Shown in pieces: positions 1-10,705 of a DNA stretch of 64,000 nt. A program made the position numbers and the translations under genes. The stretch comes from Benincasa hispida (taxonomy: Eukaryota; Streptophyta; Magnoliopsida; Cucurbitales; Cucurbitaceae), in contig NC_052359.1 in the NCBI RefSeq assembly GCF_009727055.1, positions 57,152,980 to 57,216,979 on the forward strand, given 5' to 3'. Within the stretch, counting starts at the first letter, position 1. The number at the start of each line of letters is the position of its first letter. The notes under the pieces are model-generated. The model saw only the letters and a list, made by a program, of their open reading frames with translations, was not told the DNA's origin and did not search any database.

Positions 1-81
1 GCTAATGTCTCTCAGATCGGAAGCAGCAAGGCCCGCCGCCGCCTCTGCTCTCTCCTCCTTCATTTCCTTCGACGAAGCCAT
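1..81 (-). CDS. N-terminus of a LEA group 3 / ECP63-like seed protein (partial, runs off the window)
   Basis: The minus strand from the ATG at 79-81 is open for 27 codons to the window edge. It begins MASSKEMKEERAEAAA and continues with an alanine-rich stretch holding LAASDLRDI. The pattern MAS-K-ERAE-AA-LAA-DL-DI is how plant ECP63/LEA group 3 proteins start, as I know that family. These are hydrophilic, largely disordered proteins that build up in late embryos and dehydrating tissue and protect membranes and proteins. The start is supported by a TATA box 95-101 bp upstream and by a promoter dense in ABA-response elements, which fits a seed/ABA gene. This is the only non-transposon coding sequence seen in the window. 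The 11-mer repeats that would confirm the family lie outside, so the call rests on 27 residues plus promoter context; another alanine/lysine-rich protein is possible. Confidence 0.6.
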   Translation of the reverse strand, partial: MASSKEMKEERAEAAAGLAASDLRDIS

Positions 82-175
82 TGAAGTCTTCACCTGAATT
101 TCCTCTTGATGCGATTTAATGGATTTTTGTCGGATTTTTTCTTTTTGCGTTGCTGTTTGGTGATTGCCGTTGGAG

Positions 176-182
176 TTATATA
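176..182 (-). promoter_or_regulatory. TATA box of the LEA-like gene
   Basis: On the minus strand this reads TATATAA, inside CTATATAAC. It lies about 95 bp upstream of the ATG, which would place transcription start near 145-150 and give a 5' UTR of roughly 65-70 nt, normal for a plant gene. Position relative to the ATG and to the ABRE cluster behind it supports the call. Confidence 0.6.
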
Positions 183-220
183 GTCACCGATTGAGTAGTA
201 TTTGATACGAGCATTGTAGA

Positions 221-390
221 GCCGACACGTCGTTTCGTGGTAGGCCACGTGTTCGTCGGAAACCAAACGACACGTAGTCGAGCTGCTCATGTCGCCGTGG
301 CCGATGACACGTCCCGTTTAAAGGCGGAGGTCGGTGGTTTGATGCTTTGCGGTGATTGACTTCCACGTGTTGCTTATTTAGTCACGTGTC
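221..390 (-). promoter_or_regulatory. ABRE/G-box and DRE cluster of the LEA-like promoter
   Basis: Six ACGT cores fall within about 160 bp: near 227, 247, 272, 309, 365 and 384. Three are perfect CACGTG G-boxes, at 246-251, 364-369 and 383-388. A DRE/CRT core, GCCGAC, at 221-226 overlaps the first ACGT core. Several ABREs plus a DRE coupling element are the known recipe for ABA- and dehydration-induced transcription through bZIP (ABI5/ABF) and DREB factors. The cluster starts about 40 bp upstream of the TATA box, as expected for a compact seed-gene promoter. The sequence from 391 to 509 is AT-rich and shows no further element. Confidence 0.6.
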
Positions 391-509
391 AAGCTAGGCC
401 TGTCTTTGAAGTAGTTTATTTTGATATTTTTAATTTACTAATTTTAAATGTGTGCTAAATTTAATTAACTGAGTTGTTCATGGCTAATATATTTATTAAT
501 TTCATAAAT

Positions 510-952
510 TGTTAACGTATCCGATGGAAAAGTTCAAGCTGAATACATATTTGATGTGTTTATTACAAGTTCATGAATATAAATATTACGATAATAAATA
601 TCGGTTAGATGTTGATACTTAGTATTAGTATCATTGATCATATATCATGTTCTCATTTTTCAAAATATAGTCTATGTGTCTCAATATTATACATTGTTTA
701 CCTATAAATAGTGATATTTAGTGGGTTTTGAAAGATACATATTAGGCAAAATTCGTGAAAATTGGAGGAAATGGAGATTTTAGAGAATCCTTATTTTATA
801 TTTTGTTAATTTATTATATTTTATTTATCTATATAATATATCATGTTTTATTTATTTTAATATCTATTTATTTTATTATATATTATTATTAATTATATTT
901 CTCCATATCTGTATTTTCGTTGTGGATCATTATGCTCATCAAATTTACAACA
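510..952 (+). repeat. Putative 5' LTR of copia element Cp1
   Basis: AT-rich sequence that could start at TGTTAACGTA and ends ...TTTACAACA just before the primer-binding-like TTATCAGCACGA (955-966). A TATA-like CTATAAATAG sits near 702-711, about where an LTR promoter should be. The 3' LTR has been lost with the end of the element, so the left boundary cannot be checked and is a guess; the right boundary is better supported. Confidence 0.4.
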
Positions 953-1139
953 AGTTATCAGCACGAACTACTATCGTTTTCCTCGCTGAAAGTAGTCCTA
1001 AAGGTATGTTGGTTTTTCTCACTCTTCGATATAATTAATAAATTAAATGTTGTTTTACATATTTGATATATATTAAATTTCTAATATAAATATAATATTT
1101 TGTAATAGTGTTACTATGAAAAATATTACAAAATTTAGA

Positions 1140-2012
1140 ATTTGTAGCATTTGATATTAATGGTAATAATTATTTGTCATGGATGTTTGATGCCGAAATC
1201 CACCTATATACTATGAATCTCGGAGAGACTATTAAAGAAGAAAAATATGACATCCAGTCAAAACAAAGCAAAAACTATGTTTTTCCTTCGTCATCATCTC
1301 CATGAGGAATTGAAAATAGAGTATCTTACCATAAAAGATCCCCATATGTTATGGAAAAATTTGAAAGAGAGGTAAGATCATAAAAAACAGTTATTATTCC
1401 TAAAGCTCACTATGAGTGGATGAACTTGAGGTTACAAGATTTCATATTAGTAAGTGATTACAATTCCGTATTATTTGAAATCAGTTCAAAATTGTTGTTA
1501 TGTAGATAGAAAATTACTGATGTTGATATGTTAGAGAATACATTTTCTACATTTCATGTTTCAAATATGCTTTTGCAGCAACACTATCGAGAGAAGAGTT
1601 TTAAACAATATTCTAAACTAATTTCATGTCTTCTCGTGGCCGAACAAAATAACGAGTTATTGTTGAAAAATCATGAATCTCGACCAACTAGAACAACACC
1701 ATTCACTGAAGTGAATGTTGTGAAGGTTAATAATTATGGTCAAGGTCATGATCGTTGCAGAGGAAGAAATAATAATTATTTTCGTGGTGATCATTCTAAT
1801 CATTTAAATTTTAAAAGAACCACACAAAATGATGATCACAAAGGAAATACTCCACAAAATAAGAGTTCAAAAAGTGTTGAAAATAAATGCTTCTGATGCA
1901 GAATGACTGAGCATTGGTCATGTACCTGTCGTTCGTCAAAACACTTAGTTGATCTCTATCAAGCCTCCCTGAAGGAAAAAAAGAAAAATGTGAAAGAAAA
2001 TTTTGCATACTA
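1140..2012 (+). pseudogene. Cp1 gag (broken)
   Basis: The capsid-type start is readable near 1140 (NGNNYLSWMFDAEIHL), typical of copia gag where the NxxNYxxW motif opens the domain. Frameshifts and stops follow. A longer open piece at 1528-1896 carries LLVAEQNNELLLKNHESRPT and then an Arg/Asn/Gly-rich nucleic-acid-binding stretch. Right after it comes a zinc knuckle of CX2CX4HX4C form (about 1888-1930) in which a TGA stop interrupts the first CX2C. Gag would package the element RNA into virus-like particles in the cytoplasm. It cannot be expressed as one protein here. Confidence 0.75.
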
Positions 2013-2292
2013 GGATAATGACATATTTAACCCATCCCAAATGACAAATTTGAATGTGGCGGACTTCTTTGAATCTCCTGAAGAGAAAAATGGAAAAATT
2101 GATGAAACATCAAGTGTTTCCTTTGACTTTGAAAATATCTAGATTTAATGTTTTTTTTTTATTCATCTCCATTTTTTTTCTTTTCTTAGTAGATGTTAAC
2201 CTTTGTATATTCCAAATGTTGTTTTTCTTATTGTAATTATTTTCTTTTAGTGAAGAAACCTGGATCATTTTCATATGTTAGGTGACTAAAAA

Positions 2293-2679
2293 ATGAGTAA
2301 AGAAGCTCTATGTCTGGCAGACAATACAACTACACATACAATACTTACAAATAGAAAATATTTTTCCAAACTGACAATACTGAAAGCAAAAGTCAATACG
2401 ATATTAGGTTATGCAAACCTGGTTGAAGGTTTTGGAAAAATAAATATTATTTTGTCTAGAGGAACAAAATTTACAATTGACAATGCATTATTCTCTAGTC
2501 AATCAAAGAGAAATCTACTTAGTTTTAAAGATATACATTGCAATGGTTATTATATTGAGCTGATAGTAAGAATAATGTGGAATAGCTATATATCATATCT
2601 ATTGTCTCAAATGAAAAATGTATATCGGAAGAGTTACCAGCTTTATCTTCTGGATTATATTATACTCATATACGAATAA
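2293..2679 (+). pseudogene. Cp1 aspartic protease region (broken)
   Basis: This open piece has LADNTTTHTIL, at the place of the D-S/T-x catalytic motif in copia proteases. The residue after the Asp is Asn rather than Ser/Thr. It continues through NIILSRGTKF and RNLLSFKDIHCNGY, the usual run from protease toward the pre-integrase domain. The protease would process the polyprotein. Upstream (2013-2292) is decayed coding sequence with a T-rich tract. Confidence 0.6.
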
Positions 2680-2696
2680 TTGAAACATATGCAATA

Positions 2697-3806
2697 ATGA
2701 ACTTGGAGTTCATGAATCCAGGCATATTTACAATTTGGCATGACAGATTAGGTCATCCAGAGTTTATAATGATGAGAAGAATTATTGAGAATTCAATTGG
2801 ACATCCATTGAAAAACCAAAAGATTCTTCAATCTAATGAATTATCATGTGATGCTTGCTATCAAGTAAAATTGATAATTAGACCATTACCAGTTAAAGTG
2901 GATATTGAATCACCTGCATTTTTAGAATGAACTCATGGTGATATATGTGGACCTATTAACCCGTCAAGTGGACCATTTAGATATTTTATGGTATTAATAG
3001 ACGCATCCAGCAGATGGTCACACATATGCTTATTATCAAGTCGAAATCTTGCATTTGCAAGATTACTTGCTCAAATAGTTAAGTTAAGAGCACAATTTCT
3101 TGATTATACAATTAAGACTATTCGTCTTAGTAATGTTGGTGAATTTACATCTCAAGATTTTGATAATTATTGTATGTCAATTAGGATAAGCGTTGAACAT
3201 TTTGTAGCCCATGTTCATACATAAAATAGTTTAGTAGAATCATTCATAAAATATTTTCAGTTAATTGCTAGACCATTATTTATGAGAGCTAAGCTTCCTA
3301 CATTTATATGGGGACATGCTATTTTGCATGCAGCGTCACTTGTATGCACTAGGCCAGTATCTTATTATAAGTACTCGCCATTACAAATAGCTTATGGCCA
3401 TGAGCCAAATATTTCCCATCTGAGAATTTTTGGATGTGCAATATATGTTCCGATTGTTTCACCACAACGTACTAAGATGGGTTCTCAAAGGAGGTTAGGA
3501 ATATATATTGGATATGATTCCCCATCAATTATCAAATATCTTGAACCCTTGATGGGTGATGGATTTACAACACAATTTGCTGATTGTCAATTATTTTCTA
3601 ACACTAGGAGAGGAATTAAGAAGTTGGAAAAAGAAATTACATGGAATGCATCGTTATTGTCTCATTTAGATCTTCGTACAAGTCAATGTGAACTTGAAGT
3701 TCAGAAGATAATTCATTTGCAAAATATAGCAAATCAGTTACCATATGCATTTATAGATGCAAAGAAAGTAACTGTCTCAATTAGATCCTCATACAGGTCA
3801 ATGTGA
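2697..3806 (+). pseudogene. Cp1 integrase (broken)
   Basis: The GAG-pre-integrase / HHCC zinc region is readable at 2725-2890: WHDRLGHP, then C-x2-C in CDACYQVK. The catalytic core follows in pieces separated by stops (after 2927 and 3221), including IDASSRWSH and, from 3282, the segment FIWGHAILHAASLVCTRP, then ATGEP-like HEPNISHLRIFGCAIYVP. These are standard copia integrase landmarks. The third catalytic position cannot be assigned with confidence. The end of the region merges into a tandem repeat. The enzyme would insert element cDNA into the genome. Confidence 0.75.
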
Positions 3807-4003
3807 ACTTGAAGTTTAGAAGATAATTCATTTTCAAAATATAGCAAATCAGTTACCAGATGCATTTATAGATGCAAAGAAAGTAACTGTCTCATTTATA
3901 TCCTCGTACAGGTCAATGTGAACTTGAAGTTTAGAAGATAATTCATTTGCAAAATATAGCAAATTAGTTACCAGATGCATTTATAGATGCAAAGTAAGTA
4001 ACA
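3661..4003 (+). repeat. 115-bp tandem triplication in the Cp1 integrase-RT linker
   Basis: Three near-identical copies start at 3661, 3776 and 3891, each opening with CTCATTTAGAT-like sequence and containing CAATGTGAACTTGAAGTT. The period, 115 bp, is not a multiple of three, so each copy shifts the pol frame. From 4004 to 4394 there is only decayed linker coding sequence without a clear domain. Confidence 0.9.
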
Positions 4004-4394
4004 AAGTCACATATACCAGTTGCAAATGTCCCATCGAAAATTGATATCCCAACATAGCAAGTTGTCACTAATGAGTTTGGAACACTTTAGAAGCGTGGTA
4101 GACCAGTGGGTTCCAAAGATAAAATCCTCGAAAAAGAAAAATAATTAATAATCAAGAAGACTTGGTTGAGGATGTAAATACCCATGAAAAAAAATCCTTG
4201 ACATGACTAGTGAGGAAGGTGAAATACCTAAAGATAATAATGAGATCTCAATAAACTATGTTATGATAGGAAAATGATGAAACCGAACTAATAAAGTTAT
4301 TGACAACATTTTTGCGTGTAATGTTACTCTTGATATTATATCTGAAAATGAGGATTCTGAACGGAAATCTGTTGAAGAATGTCGACATAGAGAA

Positions 4395-5350
4395 GATTAA
4401 CTTTAGTGGAAAGAAGCAATTGAGGTAGAATTAAACTCACTTTCAAAACATCAGGTTTTTGGACTCGTAGTCTGAACACTAAAAGGTGTCAAACCTGTGA
4501 GATACAAATTGGTATTTGTGAGGAAAAAAATGAAAATAATATGGTCATAAGATATAAAGCAAGACTAGTTGCACAAGGTTTTTCACAAAGACCTGGTATT
4601 GATTATGAAGAAATGTATTCTCCGGTGGTGGATGCAATTACATTGAGATATTTAATTGGTATGATTGTGTATGAAAATCTGGACATGTATCTTATAGATA
4701 TAGTCACAACGTATTTATATGGATCTCATGATAATGATATTTATATGAGAATCCTAAAAGAATTTAAGGTATCTGAAACATATAAATCAAATTCCCAGAA
4801 ATTGTATTTAATAAAGTTACAGAGATCGCTATATGGATTGAAACAATCAGGACGAATGTGGTATAATCGTCTGAGTGGATATTTGTTGAAAAAAGGATAT
4901 CAAAACAATTTAATATGTCCAAGTGTTTTTATAAAGAAATCACAGTCAAGATTTGCTATTATAATTGTATATGTTGATGATTTAAATATACTTAGAACTC
5001 CTGAAGAGCTTTCAAAGGTAATAGAATATCTTAAGAAATAATTTGTTATGAAAGATCTCGGAAGAATAAAATTTTGTTTTGGCTTGCAAATTGAGCATTT
5101 AGTAGATGGGATATTTATTCATCAATCAACTTACACGGAAATTTTTTTGAAAAGGTTCTATATGGACAAAGCACGTCCATTGAACATTCCAATAGAAGTT
5201 CATTCACTAAATATGAAGAAAGATATATTTTGACCTCGAGATGATAATGAAGAACTTATTGATCCTGAAGTACCATATCTTAGTGCAATTGGTGTACTTA
5301 TGTATCTTGCTAATAATACAAGACCAGATATTACATTTTCAATAAATTTA
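4395..5350 (+). pseudogene. Cp1 reverse transcriptase (broken, truncated)
   Basis: The RT start is readable near 4395 (WKEAIEVELNSL). The main open piece, 4541-5041, has KARLVAQGFSQRPGIDYEEMYSPV-type sequence, LYGLKQSGRMWYNRLS, and an intact YVDD catalytic box near 4969-4980. A further piece at 5048-5233 carries MKDLGRIKFCFGLQIEH and IHQSTYTEIFLKRF. These are canonical copia RT blocks. The region stops at 5350, where G1 starts. Stops at 5040 and 5232 and upstream make it non-functional. Confidence 0.85.
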
Positions 5351-5688
5351 TGAGTAAGAGGTCTTGTAAAAGACTATCTTTTCTATGTTAAAACCCTCAA
5401 TTCTATCATATTTGTTTGCTTAAAATGTCTATTTTATAGGTAAAAGACAATCCCAACACTCTAGAAGCCATTTTGAGGAGTTTAGAGCATAATGGAGTCA
5501 AATTAACCAAAAGAGATCAAAGGAAGTCGAGAAAAGAAGGAAGACAATATGAAGATGTGCATATTTTTTACCGGTTGACATCTTTTGTGCGTCATTAAAA
5601 GCAAGATAGTAGCTGCAAAATAGGGCAGTATAGCGATGCTTCAGAGAATGACGGAAAATAAAAAAAATGAGCGCCGCACCTCTGCGCA
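5351..5688 (+). repeat. G1 5' LTR, left part
   Basis: The sequence from TGAGTAAGAGG matches the start of the complete solo LTR at 42223-43607 (shared blocks around TTTGTTTGC and AATGTCTATTTTATAGG). The join with Cp1 RT is at 5350/5351; the five bases before it are ATTTA, but the matching duplication cannot be checked because G1's 3' end is missing. The LTR is cut at 5688 by T1 and resumes at 38586. Confidence 0.8.
5684..5688. other. Target-site duplication GCGCA, left copy (T1)
   Basis: GCGCA directly precedes the TGTTACA terminus of T1. The same five bases follow T1's other terminus at 38586-38590, where the interrupted G1 LTR continues in register. This proves one integration event for the 32.9-kb composite. 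Confidence 0.9.
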
Positions 5689-5973
5689 TGTTACAACCCG
5701 ACTTCTTAGGACAACTAAAAAGGGGGATCGTTACTACATGCATGCATAAATGTTCACATTGAGAGAAAAATAAAATAATAGGATTTTGGACTGCTTAAGT
5801 GTATAAAGAAACTATTTTGACTTTAACTCAAGATTTCAAATTGTTTGACCGGAGTAACTCTTAACATGAAATAAATAAAAATAATAATAATACAAAAAAA
5901 ACGGAGAAAATATTAGCTGGAGAGAAAAAAAATCTCACCTTGACCCAGTCAAGGAAAGTTTGTGAAAGGAGAA

Positions 5974-5978
<5 letters not shown>

Positions 5979-6011
<33 letters not shown>
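5979..6011. repeat. (AT)n microsatellite in the T1 LTR
   Basis: About 16 AT dinucleotides. A shorter version is present at the matching place of the other LTR, near 22538-22556. Confidence 0.9.
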
Positions 6012-6014
<3 letters not shown>

Positions 6015-6278
6015 GAGAAGACATAAAGGTTCAAACGCGGAAGTGTTCTTAGTTCCTTTAGCACTGTCACGAATTGCTCTTGTCAGTCGCCTGAGTATCC
6101 TTGCCCTTACCTGAAAAATATATAAGATAAAGGATGAGTATAAAAGACTCAGTAAGTGATACCATTACTAGGATCAGACTATGCATCCACAAGCAGAGAA
6201 TATTGGGCCCGTGGCTCAAACAACTACAATTGTTTCAATAAAAAAAACCCAAAGGACGTACTGTCTTGCCTTGACTCG

Positions 6279-6600
6279 CATGTCTAGTGGCCTAATGGCA
6301 CACCGTCAAACATGGAAAAAAAAGAAACATGAACATGAACCTGTCGATTCACCATGTCTAGCGGCTCGAAGGTACACCGTCAAATATGGAAAAGTAACAT
6401 GAACATGAGCCTATCAATTCACGCATGTCTAGTGGCTTGATGGCACATTGTTAAATATATGGGAATATACATGAAAGCGAACCTGTTGGTTCACAAAATC
6501 GTAGCATGTAATTGAACTTGTCGGCTCACGCATGTCTAGTGGCCTAAAGTCACACCGTCAAAACATGAAACTAGACCCGTCGGTTCTCTGAAATAAAACA
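6279..6600. repeat. Degenerate minisatellite in the T1 LTR (CATGTCTAGTGG units)
   Basis: The start motif CATGTCTAGTGG or CATGTCTAGCGG recurs at 6279, 6353, 6424 and 6531. Each unit continues with a CACACCGTCAAACATGG-like half and an AACCTGTCGGTTCAC-like half. Spacing is 71-107 bp. The same array is present in the other LTR at about 22830-23120, so it is older than this insertion. Confidence 0.8.
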
Positions 6601-7854
6601 TACATCAAGGTGAGACGGTAAACTACCCTATTGGTCTAATCATGCATCACAAACATAATTTCATGAGTAACCCCACAGCTCAGATCATAGCATAGTATGG
6701 AAGTTCAAATATGCCCATAATACTCATACCTGTCATGCAACAATTATATGACAAAGAAAAAATCATGCTTCTAAAGTCCATTAATTAACTTTATAAATCT
6801 AATCTAGGCCGCCTGGCACGAAGGCATCGGTAATAGTCCCACTTACCTCAAATTGGTCACAAAAGTCCACGCAAATAATTAAAGAAATCAATCACCAACA
6901 ACAACTTGAATTAACGTTCCTAACACAAAAACACCGCCTTCAATTTCGACCCAAAACTTCCATTTTAAAACTTTTAGGCACAACTCCAAAATGTTCACAA
7001 CCTATTCCATAATCCTAAAAAAAACTTACCCAAATTCATGCTTAAGGTGTTGGACAGCTTGCTTAAGTACTCAAAATCCTCGACTTAGAAGCCGAAACGT
7101 TAAGGTTAATGTTAGTTTGAAACCGAGAATTAACCACAAAACTTCGCCTACAAAACTAGACTGGCACAGACGAAGGGCAGTGTGACGCTGGCGACTGACC
7201 AAACAAGGAGCGACGCATAGCAGGGCTTCGTCCAATATGGCGACTCGCAAACAAAATCGATCGCTGGCAGCTTCGAGTCGGCGACACAGAATGGTAGCAG
7301 CGTTTGGCGAAAATCCAGACGACATGGTGTCAAGCAACCCAGCTAGAGGACGGTGATGTTGGCTGGCTCGCAGTGAGCCCAGACGGTGGCAACGAGATGA
7401 AGTGGCAGCTTCTTTTGCTTGAGTGTGAGCAGTGGCAGCGAGGAGGATCGAATGGACGAGAAACGAAAAAGGGTTTGGAAGGGGGGTCTATGCGTGGGTT
7501 GAAGAGAGAGAGAAATTCTAAATTTTTGTCTTCTTTTTTTCTTCTTTCTTTATCACTTATGTAAATATATATATCACTTAAAACCTCTTTCAACCTCTTT
7601 CCCTATTAAATTCCAAATTCCACATTCCTTTTCCAAAATAGTTTTTTTTTTTTTTTTTAAATCGTCCATCAAACAAATTGAATTATCTCCATAAATAATC
7701 AAATCTCCAATTGCAAACCAAATTAAAACTTAATTAATTCCAAATAATCAAATTCTATTTTAACTTAGCCAAATACATAAATTTAAAATTTTGATTTATC
7801 CAAGTAGTCCAACATAAATTAAAGCTTAATTACAAAATAAATTGGGGTGTTACA

Positions 7855-7869
7855 TTCTACCCCCTTAAG
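7855..7869 (-). other. T1 polypurine tract
   Basis: The minus strand reads CTTAAGGGGGTAGAA directly before the 3' LTR terminus TGTAACACCC. This is the position and composition of the plus-strand-synthesis primer in LTR retrotransposons. Confidence 0.85.
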
Positions 7870-7879
7870 AAACTTTCGT

Positions 7880-9240
7880 CCTCAAAATTCTTAATCCTCG
7901 CTCGGGATAAAACACCCTCACGTCGTCCTCGCTCTCCCAAGTTGCTTCCTCAAACCGATGATTCCGCCAAAGGACCTTCGCCAATGCTATCTCCTTGTTG
8001 CACAAAACTTTCACTTCCCTGGCCAGGATTTAAATAGACTTCTCTTCGTAACTCAGGTTCTCATTCAAATGCAAAGGCTCATAATCCACAACATGAGATG
8101 AGTCTGCTACGTACATCCTCAACATGGAAACATGAAAAATATTGTGGACTGCAAAAAGAGATGGTGGCAAGGCCAGTCGGTAAGCTACAAGACCATTCCG
8201 CTCTAGGATCTCAAATGGCCCGATGAACCAAAGGTTCAGTTTACCCTTCTTGCTAAATCTCAACACCTCCTTCATAGGTGCCACTTTCAGAAATACTTTA
8301 TCACCTACCTCAAACTCTAGATCTTTATGCCCAACATCAGCGTAACTCTTCTGCCTACTTTGAGCCGTCAACATTCAGGTCCTAATCTTCTGTATCGCCT
8401 CATTCGTGGCTTGTACTAACTCAGGTCCTAGAAATTTCCGTTCACCAACCTCATCCCAGCATACAAGTGACCTACAACTCTTCCCATAAAGGGCCTCAAA
8501 TGGTGACATGCCAATGGTTGCCTGATAACTATTATTATAGGCAAACTCTATCAAATGCAGGTGAGAGTTCTAACTCCCTAAAAACTCTAATGCACAAGTA
8601 CGTAATATATCCTCCAGTCTCTAGTTTAATCGCTCTGTCTTGACCATCAGTTTGTGGGTGAAAAGCCGTACTGAAATCCAAACAAGTACTCAATGCTGCC
8701 TGAAGGCTCTTCTAAAAGCTGGAGGTAAATCGAGGGTTCCTATCAGATACGATGGACACCGACACCCCATGCAACCTCACTACCTCTTTCATATACAATT
8801 GTACCCACCTATTCACTGAATATGTGGGCTTCCCTAGAATAAAATGTGCTAGCTTGGTGAGTCTGTCCACTATAACCCAAATCACTGTAAAACCCTTTAC
8901 AGTTCGCGACAATCCCACAATGAAGTCCATCGAGACATTCTCCCATTTCCATTCTGGTATGCTCAAAGGTTGCAACAAGCCTGCTGGCTTTTGTCTTGAG
9001 ACCTTCACCTGCTGACATAGTAAGCACTTACTGACAAACTTTTCTATCTCTCCTTTCATGTTATTCCACTAGTAACAACGTTTTAGGTCCTGGTACATTT
9101 TGGTACTGCCAGGATGTATCGAAAATGGGGGAGTTATGAGCCTCCAATAATAAATCGTGCTTGAGGTTACCGTCTGCTTGTACGCATAAACGTCTCCGAA
9201 AAGTAAGACCATTATCTGTGGACACGGAGAACTCTCCACC
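7880..9240 (-). pseudogene. T1 integrase with chromodomain-like C-terminus (broken)
   Basis: The minus-strand piece at 9059-8712 has the second half of the HHCC zinc domain (CLLCQQVK) and catalytic-core landmarks MDFIVGL and VSDRNPRF, consistent with the first two D residues of D,D35E. The piece at 8374-8030 has EVGDKVFLKVAPMK, FIGPFEIL and AVHNIFHVSMLR, the C-terminal integrase module of chromoviruses. Beyond a stop, 8030-7900 reads VKVLWRNHRFEEATWE, a match to the chromodomain-like tail of Tekay/Del elements, which in that family directs insertion toward heterochromatin. Stops and a frameshift separate all three pieces. No intact protein is possible. Confidence 0.85.
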
Positions 9241-10605
9241 CTACCCTGCCTTCACCTGTTGCACTATTTCAACCAGGTAAGGATCACTCCGTTGAGCATC
9301 AATGATTCTCTGTCTCAAACTTGGTTGTACCAATAACTGTGCTAACTGTGCAGAGATCTCCCCTACCACCACTGCAATCTCGGCCCACTCCAGGTCCTTG
9401 CATAACTGAGTATGTCTGGTTATAAGGGTTGCTGAATGGGCTACCTTCCTACTTAGAGGATCCGCCACTACATTTGCCTTCCCTAGGTGGTACAGAATCT
9501 CGCAACCATAGTCCTTCACCAGCTCCAACCACCTACGCTGCCTCATGTTTAACTCCTTTTGAGTGAAGAAGTATTTTAAACTCTTGTAGTCGGTGAAAAT
9601 TTGTATCTTTTCGCCATACAAGTAGTGCCTCCAGATTTTTAATGCAAAAACCACGGCTACCAATTCCAAATCATGTGTGGGGTAGTTCCATTCATGATTC
9701 TTTAACTGCCGAGAGGCATAAGCAACTACCTTACCTTGCTGCATCAATACGCACCCCAAACCTCTCTTAGAGGCATCACTGTAAATAACAAAACCACCCG
9801 TTCCATCTGGTATGGTGAGGACTGAGGTAGTAACCAACTTTTGCTTGAGATCCTGGAAACTTTCCTCACAAGTCTTACTCCAAATAAAGGAAGCTCCTTT
9901 TCGGGTCAATTGGGTCAGAGGGGTGGCTATGTGGGAAAAGTCCTTCACAAAACGACGATAGTAGCCTGCCAACCCCAAGAAACTGCACACCTCTCCGACT
10001 GTGGTTGGACGAAGCCAACTTGTGACTGTCTCAATCTTTACGGGGTCAACAGATGCACCTTCCTTGGACACCACATGCCCTATAAAGAACACATGCCTTA
10101 ACCAAAACTCACATTTGGAAAACTTAGCATATAACTTTTGTGCCCTCAAGGTCTCTAGAACCTTTCGTCAATGTTCCTCGTGTTCTGTCTCTGTATTGAA
10201 ATAAACTAAAATGTCATCTATGAAGACTATCACAAAGGTGTCAAGAAATTACTTGAACATTCTATTCATTAGGTCCATAATATTACAGGAGCATTCGTCA
10301 ACCCAAATGACATCACGATGAACTCATAATGCCCATACCTCGAACAACAAGTTGTCTTAGGAATATCATGTCCTTTATCCTCAACCGATGATATCCCGAC
10401 TGATGATCAATCTTAGAAAACACTATAGCTCCTTGCAACTGGTCAAACAAGTCGTCAATCCTGGGAAGCGGATACTTATTCTTGATAGTCACCTTATTCA
10501 ATTCCCTGTAGTCAATGCAAAGACACAATGGCCCATCTTTCTTTTTCACAAAAAGCATCGGCGCACCCCACGGTGACAGGGCAGATGAAACTCTTATCCA
10601 ACAAC
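9241..10605 (-). pseudogene. T1 reverse transcriptase and RNase H (broken)
   Basis: Read on the minus strand, 10558-10313 holds [18 protein letters not shown] and [14 protein letters not shown], early gypsy RT blocks. The catalytic box near 10215 reads FIDD, normal for gypsy. The 302-codon open piece 10149-9241 continues with [16 protein letters not shown] (connection) and an RNase H with [10 protein letters not shown], a [21 protein letters not shown] helix and [10 protein letters not shown], so the acidic active-site set is visible. ADPLSR replaces the usual ADALSR. The RT is split by a frameshift between 10150 and 10312. It would copy element RNA into DNA and degrade the RNA template. Confidence 0.9.
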
Positions 10606-10705
10606 TCTTGCAATTGAACCTTAAGCTCCTTTAGTTCTGCTGAAGCCCTTCTGTACTGAGCTTTTGAGATAGGAGTTGTGCCTGGCTCTAACTCGATAGC
10701 AAAGT

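Larger units (their letters stand above)
954..5350 (+). mobile_element. Cp1: Ty1/copia retrotransposon, 3'-truncated internal region
   Basis: Domain order is gag, protease, integrase, reverse transcriptase, which is the copia order. A primer-binding-like site, TTATCAGCACGA, lies at 955-966. The polyprotein is broken by many stops and frameshifts. The element stops at 5350 inside the RT, shortly after a recognisable RPDITFSINL stretch, where gypsy element G1 begins; RNase H and the 3' LTR are not in this window. A three-copy tandem repeat disrupts the region after integrase. The lineage was not assigned. Confidence 0.85.
5689..7854 (-). repeat. T1 3' LTR (complete, 2.17 kb)
   Basis: Runs from TGTTACAACC to GGGGTGTTACA on the plus strand. 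It is the partner of 22236-24280 plus 38427-38585, with long shared stretches. It contains an (AT)n microsatellite, a degenerate minisatellite, and overlapping ORFs near 7070-7590 that are not genes. The flanking PPT at 7855 fixes it as the 3' LTR of a minus-strand element. Confidence 0.9.

Noticed and set aside
90..366. Minus-strand ORFs of 60-66 codons upstream of the LEA-like gene
   Set aside because: They lie across the promoter, with its TATA box and ABRE cluster, and show no homologous pattern.
7071..7593. Overlapping ORFs of 60-90 codons on both strands
   Set aside because: GC-richer part of the T1 LTR. The matching region in the other LTR (23660-24110) is broken by indels, so no coding constraint is visible.
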